Positions 11,508-22,143 of a DNA stretch of 64,000 nucleotides are shown in pieces. Positions within the stretch are counted from its first letter, which is position 1. Each line of letters opens with the position of its first letter. The DNA is taken from contig CAJNDS010000227.1 of NCBI GenBank assembly GCA_905221605.1, forward strand, positions 128,684 through 192,683. Reading direction: 5' to 3'. The stretch is from Symbiodinium natans. Its lineage: Eukaryota; Sar; Dinophyceae; Suessiales; Symbiodiniaceae. The notes beneath the pieces were generated by a model. That model saw only the letters and a list, made by a program, of their open reading frames with translations, had not been told where the DNA came from and did no database searches. A program made the translations under genes and the position numbers.

Positions 11508-12794
11508 TGTGGTGGAGAAACACTACCAAGGAGTCGCAAGTGCGAACACGCGCAAAACACAAGCTGGCTCGATTCATCATCAAATTGCATCGACGGCGCT
11601 GGTTCATCAGGCTTCTGCCGACTTGGAAGAACTCATCCCACCTGCAAAACTCCCAAAAGCCACTGGGATTTGGCACCTAACCCACTATCCGAAGCGGGAG
11701 ACACTGCCCGAACCTCCAAATGGGTTCAAAGAACTGCGCAATACTGTTCACATACACTCACACACCACTGTCTTGCAGCTGTTCTGAGCGTGAGTGACTC
11801 ACAACCGCCTGAGTTTACCCGATGTTGGAGCAAACACGTCGACGAAGATGTCCACCAGGTCCTGCTGAACATTCGATGAAGCATTTGCAGAGAGGACTAG
11901 ACATAGATTCTGGAGTGCAGAAAAGATGTTCGAAGATCTGTAACTCACATCTTGGGCAGAGGACACCTTTGGCTACCTGCTTTCGAAAACATGTTTTCTA
12001 AAGGTGACCATCCATCAGTAGACATTCGTTTTTTGCGCGAATTGTGGTTGCCGCAGCTGGCAGCTTCCCAAACCCAGAAGATGCCAGCAGCCCAAGTCGT
12101 GAAGCTGAAACCACGTATACCTTGTACCCTGAATAGACTTAGACGCACATGCAGCCAAGACAAGCCCTGACATCAACATCATTGAACCTTGCGCTCGCAC
12201 AGCACTCGCCCTTGCCGCTGGGCTCCACGCAGACTTTTCGTGGGCGAAATATCACCCCCCCACCCGCCCTTGAACGATCCCCCTGTCACATGGTGCAAAA
12301 CATACAAGTCAACACAAACACTTGTAGACTACTCCAGATTGCTTGCTTGAGATCGCCCAGCGGTCCACAGATGTTCTGGGATTCGGCCATTGCTGGGTGG
12401 TCTGCCAATCGTAGTTCAGATCCCTCAGCTCCAAGCTGTCCTCTGCAGAATGGAACGACTTTATCCTAGAACTACAGTAGTACTGCGTGCAGTGTCGGGG
12501 TGTCGTGTGCATCGTTGACATTCACTGACCCTGGGGAGGGGGGGGAGTTCACTGACTGACTCACCAAGCCAAGACCGGCAGTCCATCCTCCAAGCAGTGC
12601 TGGTACCAATCCATCTTCCGAATAGGCTTCACGACCTGGAAACGGTCGTGAAATGGCACTGAGGTGCAATGAGGGTGGCTGGAGGAGTGCCGAAAACAGC
12701 GATGGAACAACTTCTCACGTTGTATGTGAGCATCAAATTCTTGATCTCGCCGTGACAAATTAGGCTGGACGTCTAGCTCCGTATACGCAACCAC
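11508..12794 (-). CDS. Coding exons, hypothetical protein
   Basis: Minus-strand candidates are YTELDVQPNLSRRDQEFDAH with IQREKLFHRCFRHSSSHPHC (12794-12561), SFHSAEDSLELRDLNYDWQT (about 12480-12310), NSIAQFFEPIWRFGQCLPLR (about 11755-11690) and KPDEPAPSMQFDDESSQL (about 11620-11565). Plus-strand frames at 11461-11787 and 11952-12170 are also open and protein-like, so parts of this segment are uncertain. The minus reading is preferred because the flanking exons are minus. Function unknown. Confidence 0.4.
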
Positions 12795-13059
12795 CTAACC
12801 TGACTTGAGAGCAGGACGGACGAGAGCTACTACTCCAGAAAATGCAGCTGCTGAAGCACTTGCTGAAGAAATGGCAGGGCCGTGTAACCTTAAATCCCTG
12901 AATCACAAGGAAGGTCACCTTAAGTCGCATTTGCACCAACACAACAAGGTTGCAAACAAAGAACGCAAGCTCCAAGGAGGGATGACAGGCGAATCATGCG
13001 CACATGAGTCGTAGATCTAAGGGGCGAGTCGCAACATAGGAAACAACTCCAAACAAACA

Positions 13060-13525
13060 AAACCGAAAACCAAAGCCTTGAATTCCCAAAACCCGAGTCC
13101 AAAGTCTCGACCTGCCCCGAAATTGGCCCCCAATCAAAACCCTTAAGCCCTAAATGGCCGAAACCTGTAACCCACAACCCTCAACCCACCCTTGAACCTG
13201 ACTCCAAAACCTAACCCAGCCTAACCTAAAGCAACTCCTGAAACCCGTAACCCGAAACCATAACTCACGATCCAGTGCAAACCCTGAAACTCCAAACCCT
13301 CAACCCCGACCCGCACCTGAAGATCCAACCCAACCCAACCCAACCTACCCTAACCTAACCTAAAACCCCACCGCCGAAACCCCTTACTCACAAGCCTGAA
13401 TCCTAAACCCTATACCCTAAACTCCCTACGTGTAAACCCTGAAACGCCAAAACCCTGAGTCTCGACCTGCGTCCGAAGATCCAACCCAACCTAACCTAAC
13501 CCAACCTCCCGAAAAACGATCAAGA
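13060..13525 (-). repeat. Degenerate telomere-like patch, C-rich on plus strand
   Basis: Continuous words of the CCCTAAACC family with many variants (aaccctgaaactccaaaccc, caacccaacccaacctaccc, taaaccctataccctaaact). It is about 465 bases long and contains no gene. Orientation is opposite to the patch at 5.03 kb. Confidence 0.85.
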
Positions 13526-13639
13526 ATGCGCAGCTTGTTTGCTGATTTGCTACCTTTGCTATAGGATATGTCTCTTGCTGCTTTCTGATTCATGGCCGCG
13601 CAAATCAGGCAAAATGTATTGCGATTCGGTCTTCACCCC

Positions 13640-14345
13640 TCCAAGGAGCTAGCTATCGTGACAACACCCAACAATCCCCGCCATTGTCCACTTCCGGCCG
13701 ATTCAGAACGACAAGCTGCACAACTGAGATGTGGGCCCAATCTGGGAACCAGCCCTCTTCCTTTGATCGCCTTCCTGACATCAGGAACATCAGGAAAAGT
13801 GATAAAAAGGTCAGCACGCACGTGAGGAAGCAGGGACATGTCCGGCTCTGCCCATTGTCATGGGGACACCAAGTTTGAACGACCTTGCTTGGCAAAAACA
13901 GCAGGTGCCTTGGAAGTGGTGGTCAATCTGCACCTGATTCCCAGTGTTTGTGTGTGTGTGTGTGTGTTTGAATCTACCCCCCATTGCGCAGCACATCACA
14001 GCATGCTTCTACAAGACAAGAAGAACACCCGGGCTTTGCAGAACCGCGTGTTCACAAGGTCCTGTCCTTGCACAGGCCATGTGCCCAGCCTTGCGGCCAT
14101 AGGCCCAGTGTGTTTCCGCGTTGTGGACAATGACCTCCACTCTGTCCTCAGTGCCCAGTCCCCAATTTAATGCGCAAAGCTGTCGAACATGATAACATGG
14201 AGTGGCGCACCGATGTCGTCAGCGTGAGACGTTTGCCGTTGTGCTCCGCTCCTGCTCCAATCGGGGGCTCAGACGAGTACTTGCCGGAGAGAACTTTGGC
14301 TGCCAAACTGGAAACTACGCTCAGGTTATCACACAAACGGGCCGA
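13640..14345 (-). CDS. Coding exons, hypothetical protein
   Basis: Minus-strand pieces in 5'-3' order are NLSVVSSLAAKVLSGKYSSE, continuing PPIGAGAEHNGKRLTLTTSV (about 14340-14150); LGTEDRVEVIVHNAETHWAY, continuing GRKAGHMACARTGPCEHAVL (about 14158-14035); and FLMSGRRSKEEGWFPDWAHI with SVVQLVVLNRPEVDNGGDCW (about 13800-13665). A (TG)n run lies between the last two at 13951-13968. These are strongly protein-like but match no family I recognise. Confidence 0.5.
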
Positions 14346-14551
14346 GACTACACCTCAACTGCAAAAGCGTGTGTTGACCTTGATGCCTGGAGTTCAAGCA
14401 CAAACTGGCCTGGACAGTACTCATGGATGACATCACGTGTCCGCAAGGCCTGCCGCAATCAACAAACAGCAACCATGTAGGAACTGTCTCGTCCCCAACA
14501 ACCGAACACAACCGACAAATTGTGCAGCCAGCACCACAGCAGCATCAGACA

Positions 14552-14965
14552 TCAACTATCATCAAAAGCGCCATTGAGTGCACCGTTTGCATTGCCACTG
14601 CTTGGAGCAGCCACGACCAGCAAACAGGTGCCGCTCCCAGGGAGATGGCACTCGCCTCGAATGCTGACCTTGGCTTCCCTGCGAATTTTGAAAAGATCAA
14701 GGTCTTCGGAGTACCCCTTTGACCAGAGCTCGAGCGCCCCAGCCTGCTCCAGATCCAGTTGGCGAGAAGCCGGCAGACGAGGTAGAAAGCCGAGCCAAGC
14801 GAAGGGCTCGAGCATGGATGGGCAGTTGGCGGTCGAAACCAGTTGCTTTAGCAGGCAGCGCCAGACCGACCCAGGGCCCAAGGATCCCTTACTTCGGCCG
14901 TCCACCTCGAAGCCCCCCAGCCACGCATTGAAAAGCTCGGCTTGCCCGTAGCCATCTCTCGGGAC
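14552..14965 (-). CDS. Large coding exon, hypothetical protein
   Basis: One of the longest credible exons in the window (about 135 codons). It runs QAELFNAWLGGFEVDGRSKG, SLGPGSVWRCLLKQLVSTAN, CPSMLEPFAWLGFLPRLPAS, RQLDLEQAGALELWSKGYSE, DLDLFKIRREAKVSI and on to a stop at 14552, the last 30 residues being low-complexity Gly/Ala/Asn. Tryptophan and leucine content suggests a folded helical domain. No family was recognised. A three-copy ten-base tandem (gtgcaagcta) sits upstream at about 15090-15120. Confidence 0.55.
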   Translation of the reverse strand, partial: VPRDGYGQAELFNAWLGGFEVDGRSKGSLGPGSVWRCLLKQLVSTANCPSMLEPFAWLGFLPRLPASRQLDLEQAGALELWSKGYSEDLDLFKIRREAKVSIRGECHLPGSGTCLLVVAAPSSGNANGALNGAFDDS

Positions 14966-15475
14966 TTACCCCTCCATGGGTCATGCTTCGCCCCGGCTGA
15001 GGCATCGGCAGGTCGGCAAGCCCAAGGTTGGGACGAATTGCAGCACAGCCCTATCCCTGAACCAGCGGACAGGCACCTGCCGTCGGGCCTGTGCAAGCTA
15101 GTGCAAGCTAGTGCAAGCTAGCAAACGAAGGATTAAGAAAACCCAGCTGTTTCCCAACAAGGCAAGCTGCTACCAGAGCTCAGATGCGAATCCCGCAGTC
15201 ATGCAGGCGTTAACCATATACTGCACTCCTATGCACATGCCACTCCCTCTGCATCATGAGCGCACGAACTTTTTAGCATCATGTCGCATGGAAAACAAAT
15301 GGATTCGAGCCTCAATGGCTCAGCCGAGGCTCCACACTTATAACTGTGTTTAGTCCCTACCCAACCAACCATGCCGTAAACACAGGAAAAGACAAGAAGC
15401 TTGCTAGCACAAGCCGTCCGGCTTCACACAGAAACGGAGAAAGGTTGAAGAAAAAGACCCTCGTGCTCGATGATC

Positions 15476-16080
15476 CTACTTAGTGAACACGAGCGCGTGC
15501 ACCTCACTACACGCACCCGAGAGCACGCACGGTAGGAGCGAGGTCCTGAGTCCGGTCTGGTCTTGAAGAGCTAAGAGAAGCTCAGGGCACACAAGCACCA
15601 AGTGGCGGAGCGGCCAACGCTTGAGAACACAGCTGCACAAGTCGCAACTGGCAAACATTTACATGCACTGAAATGTCGAATGCACAGACTAAGATTAACA
15701 GTGCAAAGACTCAGGCAAGACCAAAACGTCGAGGAGCCAAATGCTCAGCACGAGTCTCAACACTTCTAGTGCATGAGTTTCAACTAAAAGCACCCAAAAC
15801 TGTGCACAGCGCTGTCAAACGACATGCGCAACACTTCAAAACTCTCAAACATCAAGAGAGCTTGACCCCGCAAGGCAACAGCACAGCTTCAACTCCAATG
15901 CCTGCTGCGTCATTTTGGACACCTCCTTCGGCAGGCCACTGCCGCTGTAAGGAAGAGATAGGCACGCAATCCTGGTACAGATGGAGTGCTGTGACATGTT
16001 TTCCATGCCTAGGGCATAGGGACTCTGCGAGAGCAATCTGCAGCCGAGCAAGAACGTGCACGAACGTCAGGTGACCCGCG
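15476..16080 (-). CDS. Coding exons, hypothetical protein
   Basis: On the minus strand about 16065-15960 reads VLARLQIALAESLCPRHGKH and VTALHLYQDCVPISSLQ. A good acceptor (tcttccttacag at about 15950) is followed in one frame by GSGLPKEVSKMTQQALELKL. At 15640-15476 a further exon reads PLRHLVLVCPELLLALQDQT, ending SEVHALVFTK and a stop. Frames between exons were not resolved and function is unknown. Confidence 0.4.
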
Positions 16081-16199
16081 TGCATAGTGTCGTCATTTTG
16101 GGCGTTGCTGGTTCGGATCCTCTCTGCTCCACTCTGCTCTGCTCTGCTGTCCGGCCCCTCTCCGATCCGAGCGTGTGCTGATTTCCCTCTCGGTGCAAA

Positions 16200-16475
16200 C
16201 TTGAAGACTGGCAACGGGTGTGCCAGCTGAGCTGAGGGGAGAACCCTTCATCTTTCTTGTCGACCGTGTTTGTCAAGCGAACAACCTTCAGAAGAAGGCA
16301 GGTGGATTGGGGCAGGTGGATTGCGGCAACGTTCGCTCTGTCCAACTCGGCAATCGCTGCTCGGTCTCCCGCTATGTCCGGGAGGAGCACATAGTCATCT
16401 ACCTGCACAGCTATCTTCAGCTGGTAAAAGCGGATGTTGCGAGCACGACTCTGCAGGACGGCAAACCCTGGTAAG
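16200..16475. other. Exon open on both strands with good splice signals on each
   Basis: Minus reading: after an excellent acceptor (tttttttcacttaccag) comes GFAVLQSRARNIRFYQLKIA, then VQVDDYVLLPDIAGDRAAIA and ELDRANVAAIHLPQSTCLLL. Plus reading: after gggtgtgccag comes LRGEPFIFLVDRVCQANNLQ and SVSRYVREEHIVIYLHSYLQ, ending at a perfect gtaagt donor. Both translations look like real protein. The minus strand is favoured only by its neighbours. Confidence 0.45.
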
Positions 16476-16754
16476 TGAAAAAAAGTGGAGCCAGACTTGA
16501 GCCCGCGGCGAACTCGGGAAAAATCAGTAATGCCTTGGCCTCCAAGACCTCCTCGGGCCTCGGCCACAGGCAGGCAGCACATTGAGGGGCGCCTCCTTTG
16601 GAATGGAACGGATTCATTGCAAGCCCGCGCTGCACCTAAGGCCTAAAGCAACAACGAATTTCACATCTGAGCAGCGTTCCCCAATTGGCTTCTGAGGCCC
16701 TGGCGCGTCAGGGCCTGGCATGTGTTGTCAGGCATGTGACGTGTCCGGGTCTGG

Positions 16755-17210
16755 GGGTCTTAAGGCTCTTGGGCAGGATTTAGGGTTAGGGTTCTCAAGC
16801 CCTACGTAAAGACCGTTCTAGCCCTAACACCCCAAGCCCTGAAACCTTAAGATGCAAAGGCCTGAACCCGAAGCCCGAATCCCGAACTCCGAACCCCTAG
16901 AACCACCCCACAACCACACCACAGCAGCGGGGGGGTGGGGACCACCTAGATCATGACCCTGAAGCCTACACCCTAAAACTTTAAAACATAAACTTGAAGA
17001 TCTTGAGCTTCAAAAACCTAAGCCCCAAAACCGTAGATCCCGAGAAGCTATTCGCTGAAACCCTAAATCCCTAGAACCCTAAGTACCCTACGCCCCAAAC
17101 GCCAAACCCTAAACCAAGCCAAACCACAGCGGGGGAGGGAGGGAAACCCTGTGCCCCAAACCCTAAAACCCTAAATCAAGCCCGAAAACCAACCCACGAC
17201 CACACCACAA
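16755..17210 (-). repeat. Degenerate telomere-like patch with G-rich insertions
   Basis: CCCTAAA-family words (aaaccctaaatccctagaac, accctaaaaccctaaatcaa) over about 450 bases. They are interrupted three times by cacagcggggg-type G-rich blocks, each preceded by ccacaacc/ccaaacca words (about 16915-16940, 17125-17140, 17205-17222). The repeated association suggests a higher-order unit of roughly 90-200 bases. Confidence 0.8.
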
Positions 17211-17344
17211 AGGGGGGGAGGGCGGGCCGTCGAGCGCGTGACTATAAATGGTAAGGAGTCTGGCATCTTCGGGCCCCTGCCCCCCCTCAGGGTGCTGGGT
17301 TCTGGTTAAGGTTTAGTGAAAGTCGGGCAAGTAGCAGGCTCTGT

Positions 17345-17970
17345 CGAGCCCGCTACCTAGACTGAACACCATCTGTGAGGAAGTCGATGGAGCTCACGCC
17401 TGTAGACGCTGTGTAGATGAAGAAATCGGTCTTTTCGATCACCAATGTTGTGCCCAGCTCGACACGCAATACACACGTACCTTTAAATCGAAGAAGAGCT
17501 TCTTTAGCATGCTGATCCAGCAAGGCCGTGCAAGCGCCAGTACACAAAATTGAGGTGTTACTTGCACGCCCCGGAGAGGCTTCGCGCTTCATCGATCGGG
17601 GGACTCCAAAAGGTTGTTTCACTTCAAGAGCCCTCTGAGAGGTGCAGATTTGATGCTGCTCCACACTCTTGTTGGCACTAAATTAGTTGCCGGCGCGGCT
17701 CCGGCACACTTTTTGTGGGCAAAGAGCCACTGGCCGATCCCTCCCTATATACGCGTTTCTGGGATATTCCGGGTTCAGGTTCCTGTGTTCGCTGCGAAGT
17801 CTTGAATATCTTGGACAGCGGTGCACCACATCCAGTCGGCTTCGTTTTTCTTTCCTCCCAGGCTACCGGCCAGCTGGCACGCCTCATTTAGCCTGGAGCC
17901 TGCTGGACCCATCACGGCGACATGCCAATTTTCTCTTCTGCAGCAGCTCGACTGGTTTGGCAACACCTAG
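17345..17970 (-). CDS. Coding exons, hypothetical protein
   Basis: At about 17960-17775 the minus strand reads ENWHVAVMGPAGSRLNEACQ, LAGSLGGKKNEADWMWCTAV and QDIQDFAANTG. At about 17600-17353 it reads CTALLDQHAKEALLRFKGTC, VLRVELGTTLVIEKTDFFIY and TASTGVSSIDFLTDGVQS, ending at agtctag|gtagcg, which can be either a TAG stop or a GT donor. The second exon has the look of a beta-sandwich or binding domain. No family was assigned. From 18010 to 18300 I see no coding sequence. Confidence 0.5.
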
Positions 17971-18500
17971 AGACATCGTAGCGACTCGGCCAAGCTCAGT
18001 CGAAAGTTGAGAGTCCCAATTTTGTGGAGACAGCTGACCTCAACCGCGTGCCAAGTGCTGACAAATCCTGTTAATCCTGTTTGCGAAGCCTTGTCAGCGC
18101 TCCGGAAGGCCAGCTGGGGCCGTCATACTGTTGAGACAAGCAGAAATGAAAGAGCGGGGGCGGAACCAAGAACGTCGTGCTGAAGGACAAGCGGATTTTC
18201 ACGAAGAATGGCTCTAAAAGTAATCACTTGTCACAGAAGCATACGGAAGCCCTTAACCCAGACTTGCTTGGCCATCTCGCCTGAAGTCGGTTCGCTGCCG
18301 TGGCGTGGAGGAGGGGCCTGGCAAGGAGCACACCCATGAAGAAAAAAACTCAGCACAACATGCGGAACTCTTTAGGGCTGTCTTGAGTCACTGTGTTCAA
18401 GGCATCGCTGGGAGTTCCTTCGGAACCGATTCTGTTGGCTCTTCCGGCACATCCAGCTCATCCTCCAGCTCCTCGTGCGGGGTGACACACATAGCCGCTC

Positions 18501-18577
18501 TACTTCTTCTCCTCCTCCTCCTCCTCCTCCTCCTCCTCCTCCTCCTCCTCCTCCTCCTCCTTCTCCTCCTCCTCCGT
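18501..18577. repeat. (CTC)n microsatellite
   Basis: About 75 bases of CTC/TCC trinucleotide repeat, read as poly-Leu on plus or poly-Glu/Lys on minus. A related pyrimidine-rich block of ctttc and cctct words follows at 18893-18950. Confidence 0.95.
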
Positions 18578-19080
18578 CTTAGCGCCTAGGGGATTCGGGA
18601 GTCACCAGGCGTCTTTCTTTCGAGGGACTTAGAGGGGTGCACCCCTCTGCACGGGCATCTCTGATGTCCGGACGAAAGCCTTTTGCCCCCAAAGTCGGTG
18701 CGCAAGGTACCTTCAGTGTAGTCAAACCCGACCACTGCCCAAGAAGCCTAAACGACAACTCGGGGACCGGGCCGCCAACGCGTGGTGACTCCGAATTATG
18801 TAGCTTGGGGCATGCCCCTACACTAGTCAGCAGTTTCTCTCCTTCTTTCGTTCGGGCTTGAAGGTCAGGACCACTGGGGGCCCTCCCAGGCCCCTTTCCC
18901 TTTCCCTTCTCTTTCTCTTCCTCTTCCTCTTTCTCTTTCGCCTTTCTCTGTTCCCGACTGCACGTGCACGAAGTCAGGCCCGGTCCGTCTGCAAGTATGG
19001 GATGACCGGCACCTTGTGCAAAGGTGCCTGGAAGCCTGCTCCAAGGAGACCTCGGCATCTAGAGCACTCGTTGCAGCATT

Positions 19081-19527
19081 TCAGCACATCAATGGTTTTA
19101 CCACGATCAAGTGTTCTCGAACGACGACATGGGGAGATCTACATAAAGTGGAGTTGTTTGAATGGGCCAAAGAAACAAAGCTGCTTGCAGCCAAAGCACG
19201 GTCCTTCTTCACTTTGAACTTTTCCTTGGAAAGCAACATGCACTGCTGCACAACGGAAACCGTGAGCTGTTCAGCTATGTTCAAGTGTTCCTCTGAGACC
19301 CAGGCCCAGTCCTGAGGAGTAGATGTTGCCTGGGTTCTCAAGAGGCGCGACTCTGCAGCGTCCACTTCCTGGGTGCAGTTGGCAGACAGGCTGAAAGGTC
19401 CTGCTGCTAGAGTGTGAAGAAGTCTCCTGTACTTCCCTTTTCTGTCAAGGTGCCGCAGAAGACTCCCGATCGACGCCTTCTTTCTCGTCGAAGCCCTTTC
19501 ACAATGCACACGGTAAGCTACACTCAA
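19081..19527 (-). CDS. Large coding exon, hypothetical protein
   Basis: An open 149-codon minus frame runs VAYRVHCERASTRKKASIGS, LLRHLDRKGKYRRLLHTLAA, GPFSLSANCTQEVDAAESRL, LRTQATSTPQDWAWVSEEHL, NIAEQLTVSVVQQCMLLSKE, KFKVKKDRALAASSFVSLAH and ends with a stop. The Lys/Arg-rich start and amphipathic helices are typical of a soluble protein. No motif was recognised. The true exon may end before the stop (a gtgag-type donor is not obvious). Confidence 0.5.
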   Translation of the reverse strand: MSVAYRVHCERASTRKKASIGSLLRHLDRKGKYRRLLHTLAAGPFSLSANCTQEVDAAESRLLRTQATSTPQDWAWVSEEHLNIAEQLTVSVVQQCMLLSKEKFKVKKDRALAASSFVSLAHSNNSTLCRSPHVVVREHLIVVKPLMC

Positions 19528-19842
19528 AATCTCAAATTAGCAGCTTTGACTCGATACGATGTTCAGCAACGATTCCTTGCGTGAAGCTAAGTGCGATTGT
19601 CAGGCGACATGCAGGGGCACCAGATCCACCTCACTTGCTTTCCCCCGACGGCCCAGGCACCCGAATCTGTTTGCTTTCATCCCTACGGTTCATGTTCTTC
19701 GTACTTCTTGTCTACATAGATTTCGGTCAGCTATGCACAGCACGTCGCCCAGTTCCTGCGACCACGTCACCGGTGCATGTTGCATGATGGGGCGCGCGAC
19801 TGGGCCGGAGGAGTGCTGGATAGAATTCTTGTTCCATCATTT

Positions 19843-20972
19843 TCACGTGATATCACTCACAGTGCAGGAGTGCACTTTCGAAGGGAAGCACACAAAACTT
19901 GCAACATTGGAGTGGTGAAATGGAACGATGTCACAAGGGAACGCTTCCACGGCCACACTCAACAAGTGCACACCTAGGGAGAGTGGCATCAAACTTTCTG
20001 CATACTGCGCGTCTGGGCAGGTTTGTGGCATTAAGCCGGCGGTTATAGAGCCCCTGACTGCGCCCTTCTGTGATTGTCTTCGTGTTACCTCTGCTTTATC
20101 TGGCAGATGTAGCAAACTTTAATGTTCTTCTACTAGAGGCAAGCGAAAAACGCACGGCACAAGGAAAGTACAAATTTCCATACCATGGTGAAGATCGGAA
20201 GTCCAGGTAGCAATAGGTAGTCAAAGACTCAAAGAATACAAGTCTGCAGCGTGCTATGACAAACACGAAACCAACTAAAAAATGCAAGGAGGCGGTGAGT
20301 TGCTGGCTGAGTTGATTGAGCCCAGAGAACCTACCAGCCCGTGTCTCCATCGACCATTTCACGAGGCAGCACACGCATGGTAGCGCACAAGCTCCGTTGC
20401 ACGGTGATGTGGCAACTGGAAAATTCGAAAGAAGCCTGGCAACTGACGTCACACGTCTCGGGGGCCGAGAGGGATGTGGCTGATGTGGCTTTGCAGAAGG
20501 TCTAAGGTAAGATGTGCAGATCCTTACAGACTACAGCCCTCCCAGCCCCAAATCTCGAAACGGGGCTTTTACAGTGACCGAGAGAGCGGCCTCTAGGCCA
20601 GCACTCACTTGTTGGTCACAGCTCTGTACCCAGCGATCCACTGCCTAACAAAACAGCATTTGCAGTGCCTGAAACGCACAAGGCAATACCGTTACGTGCT
20701 TTCAGGTGGGGGCCTGCTCAGTAGGTGTCTAAGGAAGGTCTGCATTCGTTGGAAGACATCCCCGTTCACAACTTCCATGCTGGGACCGAGACAGGGAGAC
20801 TGTATCTCAGCGCGGCCATCTGCCTCGCTCCTTGAGCGAGTCTCTGGCAGTTGTGTCTCAAATTGCGCGGAAATGTCGGGGTGTATCGGGGCCTATATGA
20901 ATTTTCTTCTGAATTTGAGACACATCCCCAGGCCTTCTGCTGACTGAAAGCATAACAGGTGCCTGCTTTCAT
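19843..20972 (-). CDS. Coding exons, hypothetical protein
   Basis: Minus-strand pieces are ISAQFETQLPETRSRSEADG with RAEIQSPCLGPSMEVVNGDV and FQRMQTFLRHLLSRPPPES (about 20890-20712); VARLLSNFPVATSPCNGACA with LNQLSQQLTASLHFLVGFVF (20452-20200, partly hydrophobic); and LSLGVHLLSVAVEAFPCDIV with PFHHSNVASFVCFPSKVHSC (about 19990-19843). They lie just downstream of the DnaJ gene and read the same way. A gene boundary probably falls between 20.97 and 21.07 kb. Functions unknown. Confidence 0.4.
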
Positions 20973-21071
20973 GAAGCAGGGAAAGAAGCGAGCCTGCTCC
21001 TTTTGTGCATTTGCTGTGTTGATGCTAGTAGAGTGCTCATCGCCGAAACGCGCTCGCTTGAAGATTGTAAT

Positions 21072-22143
21072 CTACTGTTTCGCGCCGTTGCGGAGCTCCG
21101 TGACCTTCTCCTCCTCATCTGAAGACAAGTTCCTGGGAATGTTCACCTTCACGGTGATGTAGTGATCACCACGCTCCTGTCGATTCAATATGGTGGACAC
21201 CAAACAAGTCCAACATCCCCGCGATCACATCCTTGTTCAGACATGCTTTCCAGAAACAAGCCTTCACACAATAATCATACCGTTAGTTGTATCTATGAAC
21301 CAGTTAACAGACCCAAACACCTAGTCTGATCGACGCCAGCCCCTGCAAGTAAAGCGCTGCAACGATGGTGCAACATCGGTCTGCTCAGTCCTGAGGTTTG
21401 CCGAGCTTTGGCACACCTCGGCCTCTGATTCGAAGACGCGTCTCAGGCTGCGTACCTCACAGCTAGAAAATACCCGCGGAGCCTTCCACACAAACTTTGA
21501 ACAGGTCCGGCCTTTCGGCACTTTGATTTCTGCGTCCCCATCAATGGTCTTCACCTGGCTGTGAACAGGCCAGCCCCTGCGGACCAAGAGCATCTCGGCT
21601 GACACACCCAGGGTCAGACCTAGTGACCTAGATTGACCTAGACTCTTCGACTGCCTGAGCTTGGTGCGCTCTCGACCCTCTCGAGTTCCGAGCCTGGCCT
21701 TGATGGAGGTCCCAAGAATGGCATCGAACACACCCACGGAGCTCTCGGTATAAATATCAAAGTCTTCGCGCTGAAAATCGCTGGAGTTCCTTTCGGAATC
21801 ACGCAATGCACGAATGCGGACTCGTGAACGAAAAGCCTCCGCATCTGAAGCCTCAGCCTTGCATGCCAAGCCACTCGACCTTCACTCCAATATAAAGATC
21901 TCCAGCGGGACCCTTCTTGGATCCTTGCTTTTTGACCGTCTAGCAGTCTAGCAATCAGAAGTCGCAACCGAGCTTCATCGAGCATTGCACACCTTCTCAT
22001 GTGCACAAGCAGAGTTCGCTGATCCGGTCCTTTGTCACCTTCACCTCTAAGCCGAAGCTGGTTGCCTTAGCGCTTCGAGTTTCGAGTGCATCGCACGCTT
22101 GAGCCACACTGGGTCACCGACCAGTATTGCAACCTGCTGGCAC
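21072..22143 (-). other. dnaJ: DnaJ: C-terminal substrate-binding exons and stop
   Basis: VPAGCNTG (22143-22122) joins NQLRLRGEGDKG (22065-22030), GPAGDLYIGVK (21911-21880), REDFDIYTESSVGVFDAILG with TSIK (21770-21699), VKTIDGDAEIKVPK (21554-21512), GTQPETRLRIRGRGVPKLGK (21455-21391) and ERGDHYITVKVNIPRNLSSD with EEEKVTELRNGAKQ and TAG (21176-21072). The first of the two internal LRLRGEGD/LRIRGRG repeats and the GTQP turn are diagnostic of DnaJ. Six or seven residues between GVK and RED are supplied by the tentative 15-base exon 21844-21830. Confidence 0.92.

Noticed and set aside
16100-16125. tRNA-like B-box word (ggttcggatcc)
   Set aside because: No matching A-box, acceptor stem or anticodon arm could be folded around it.
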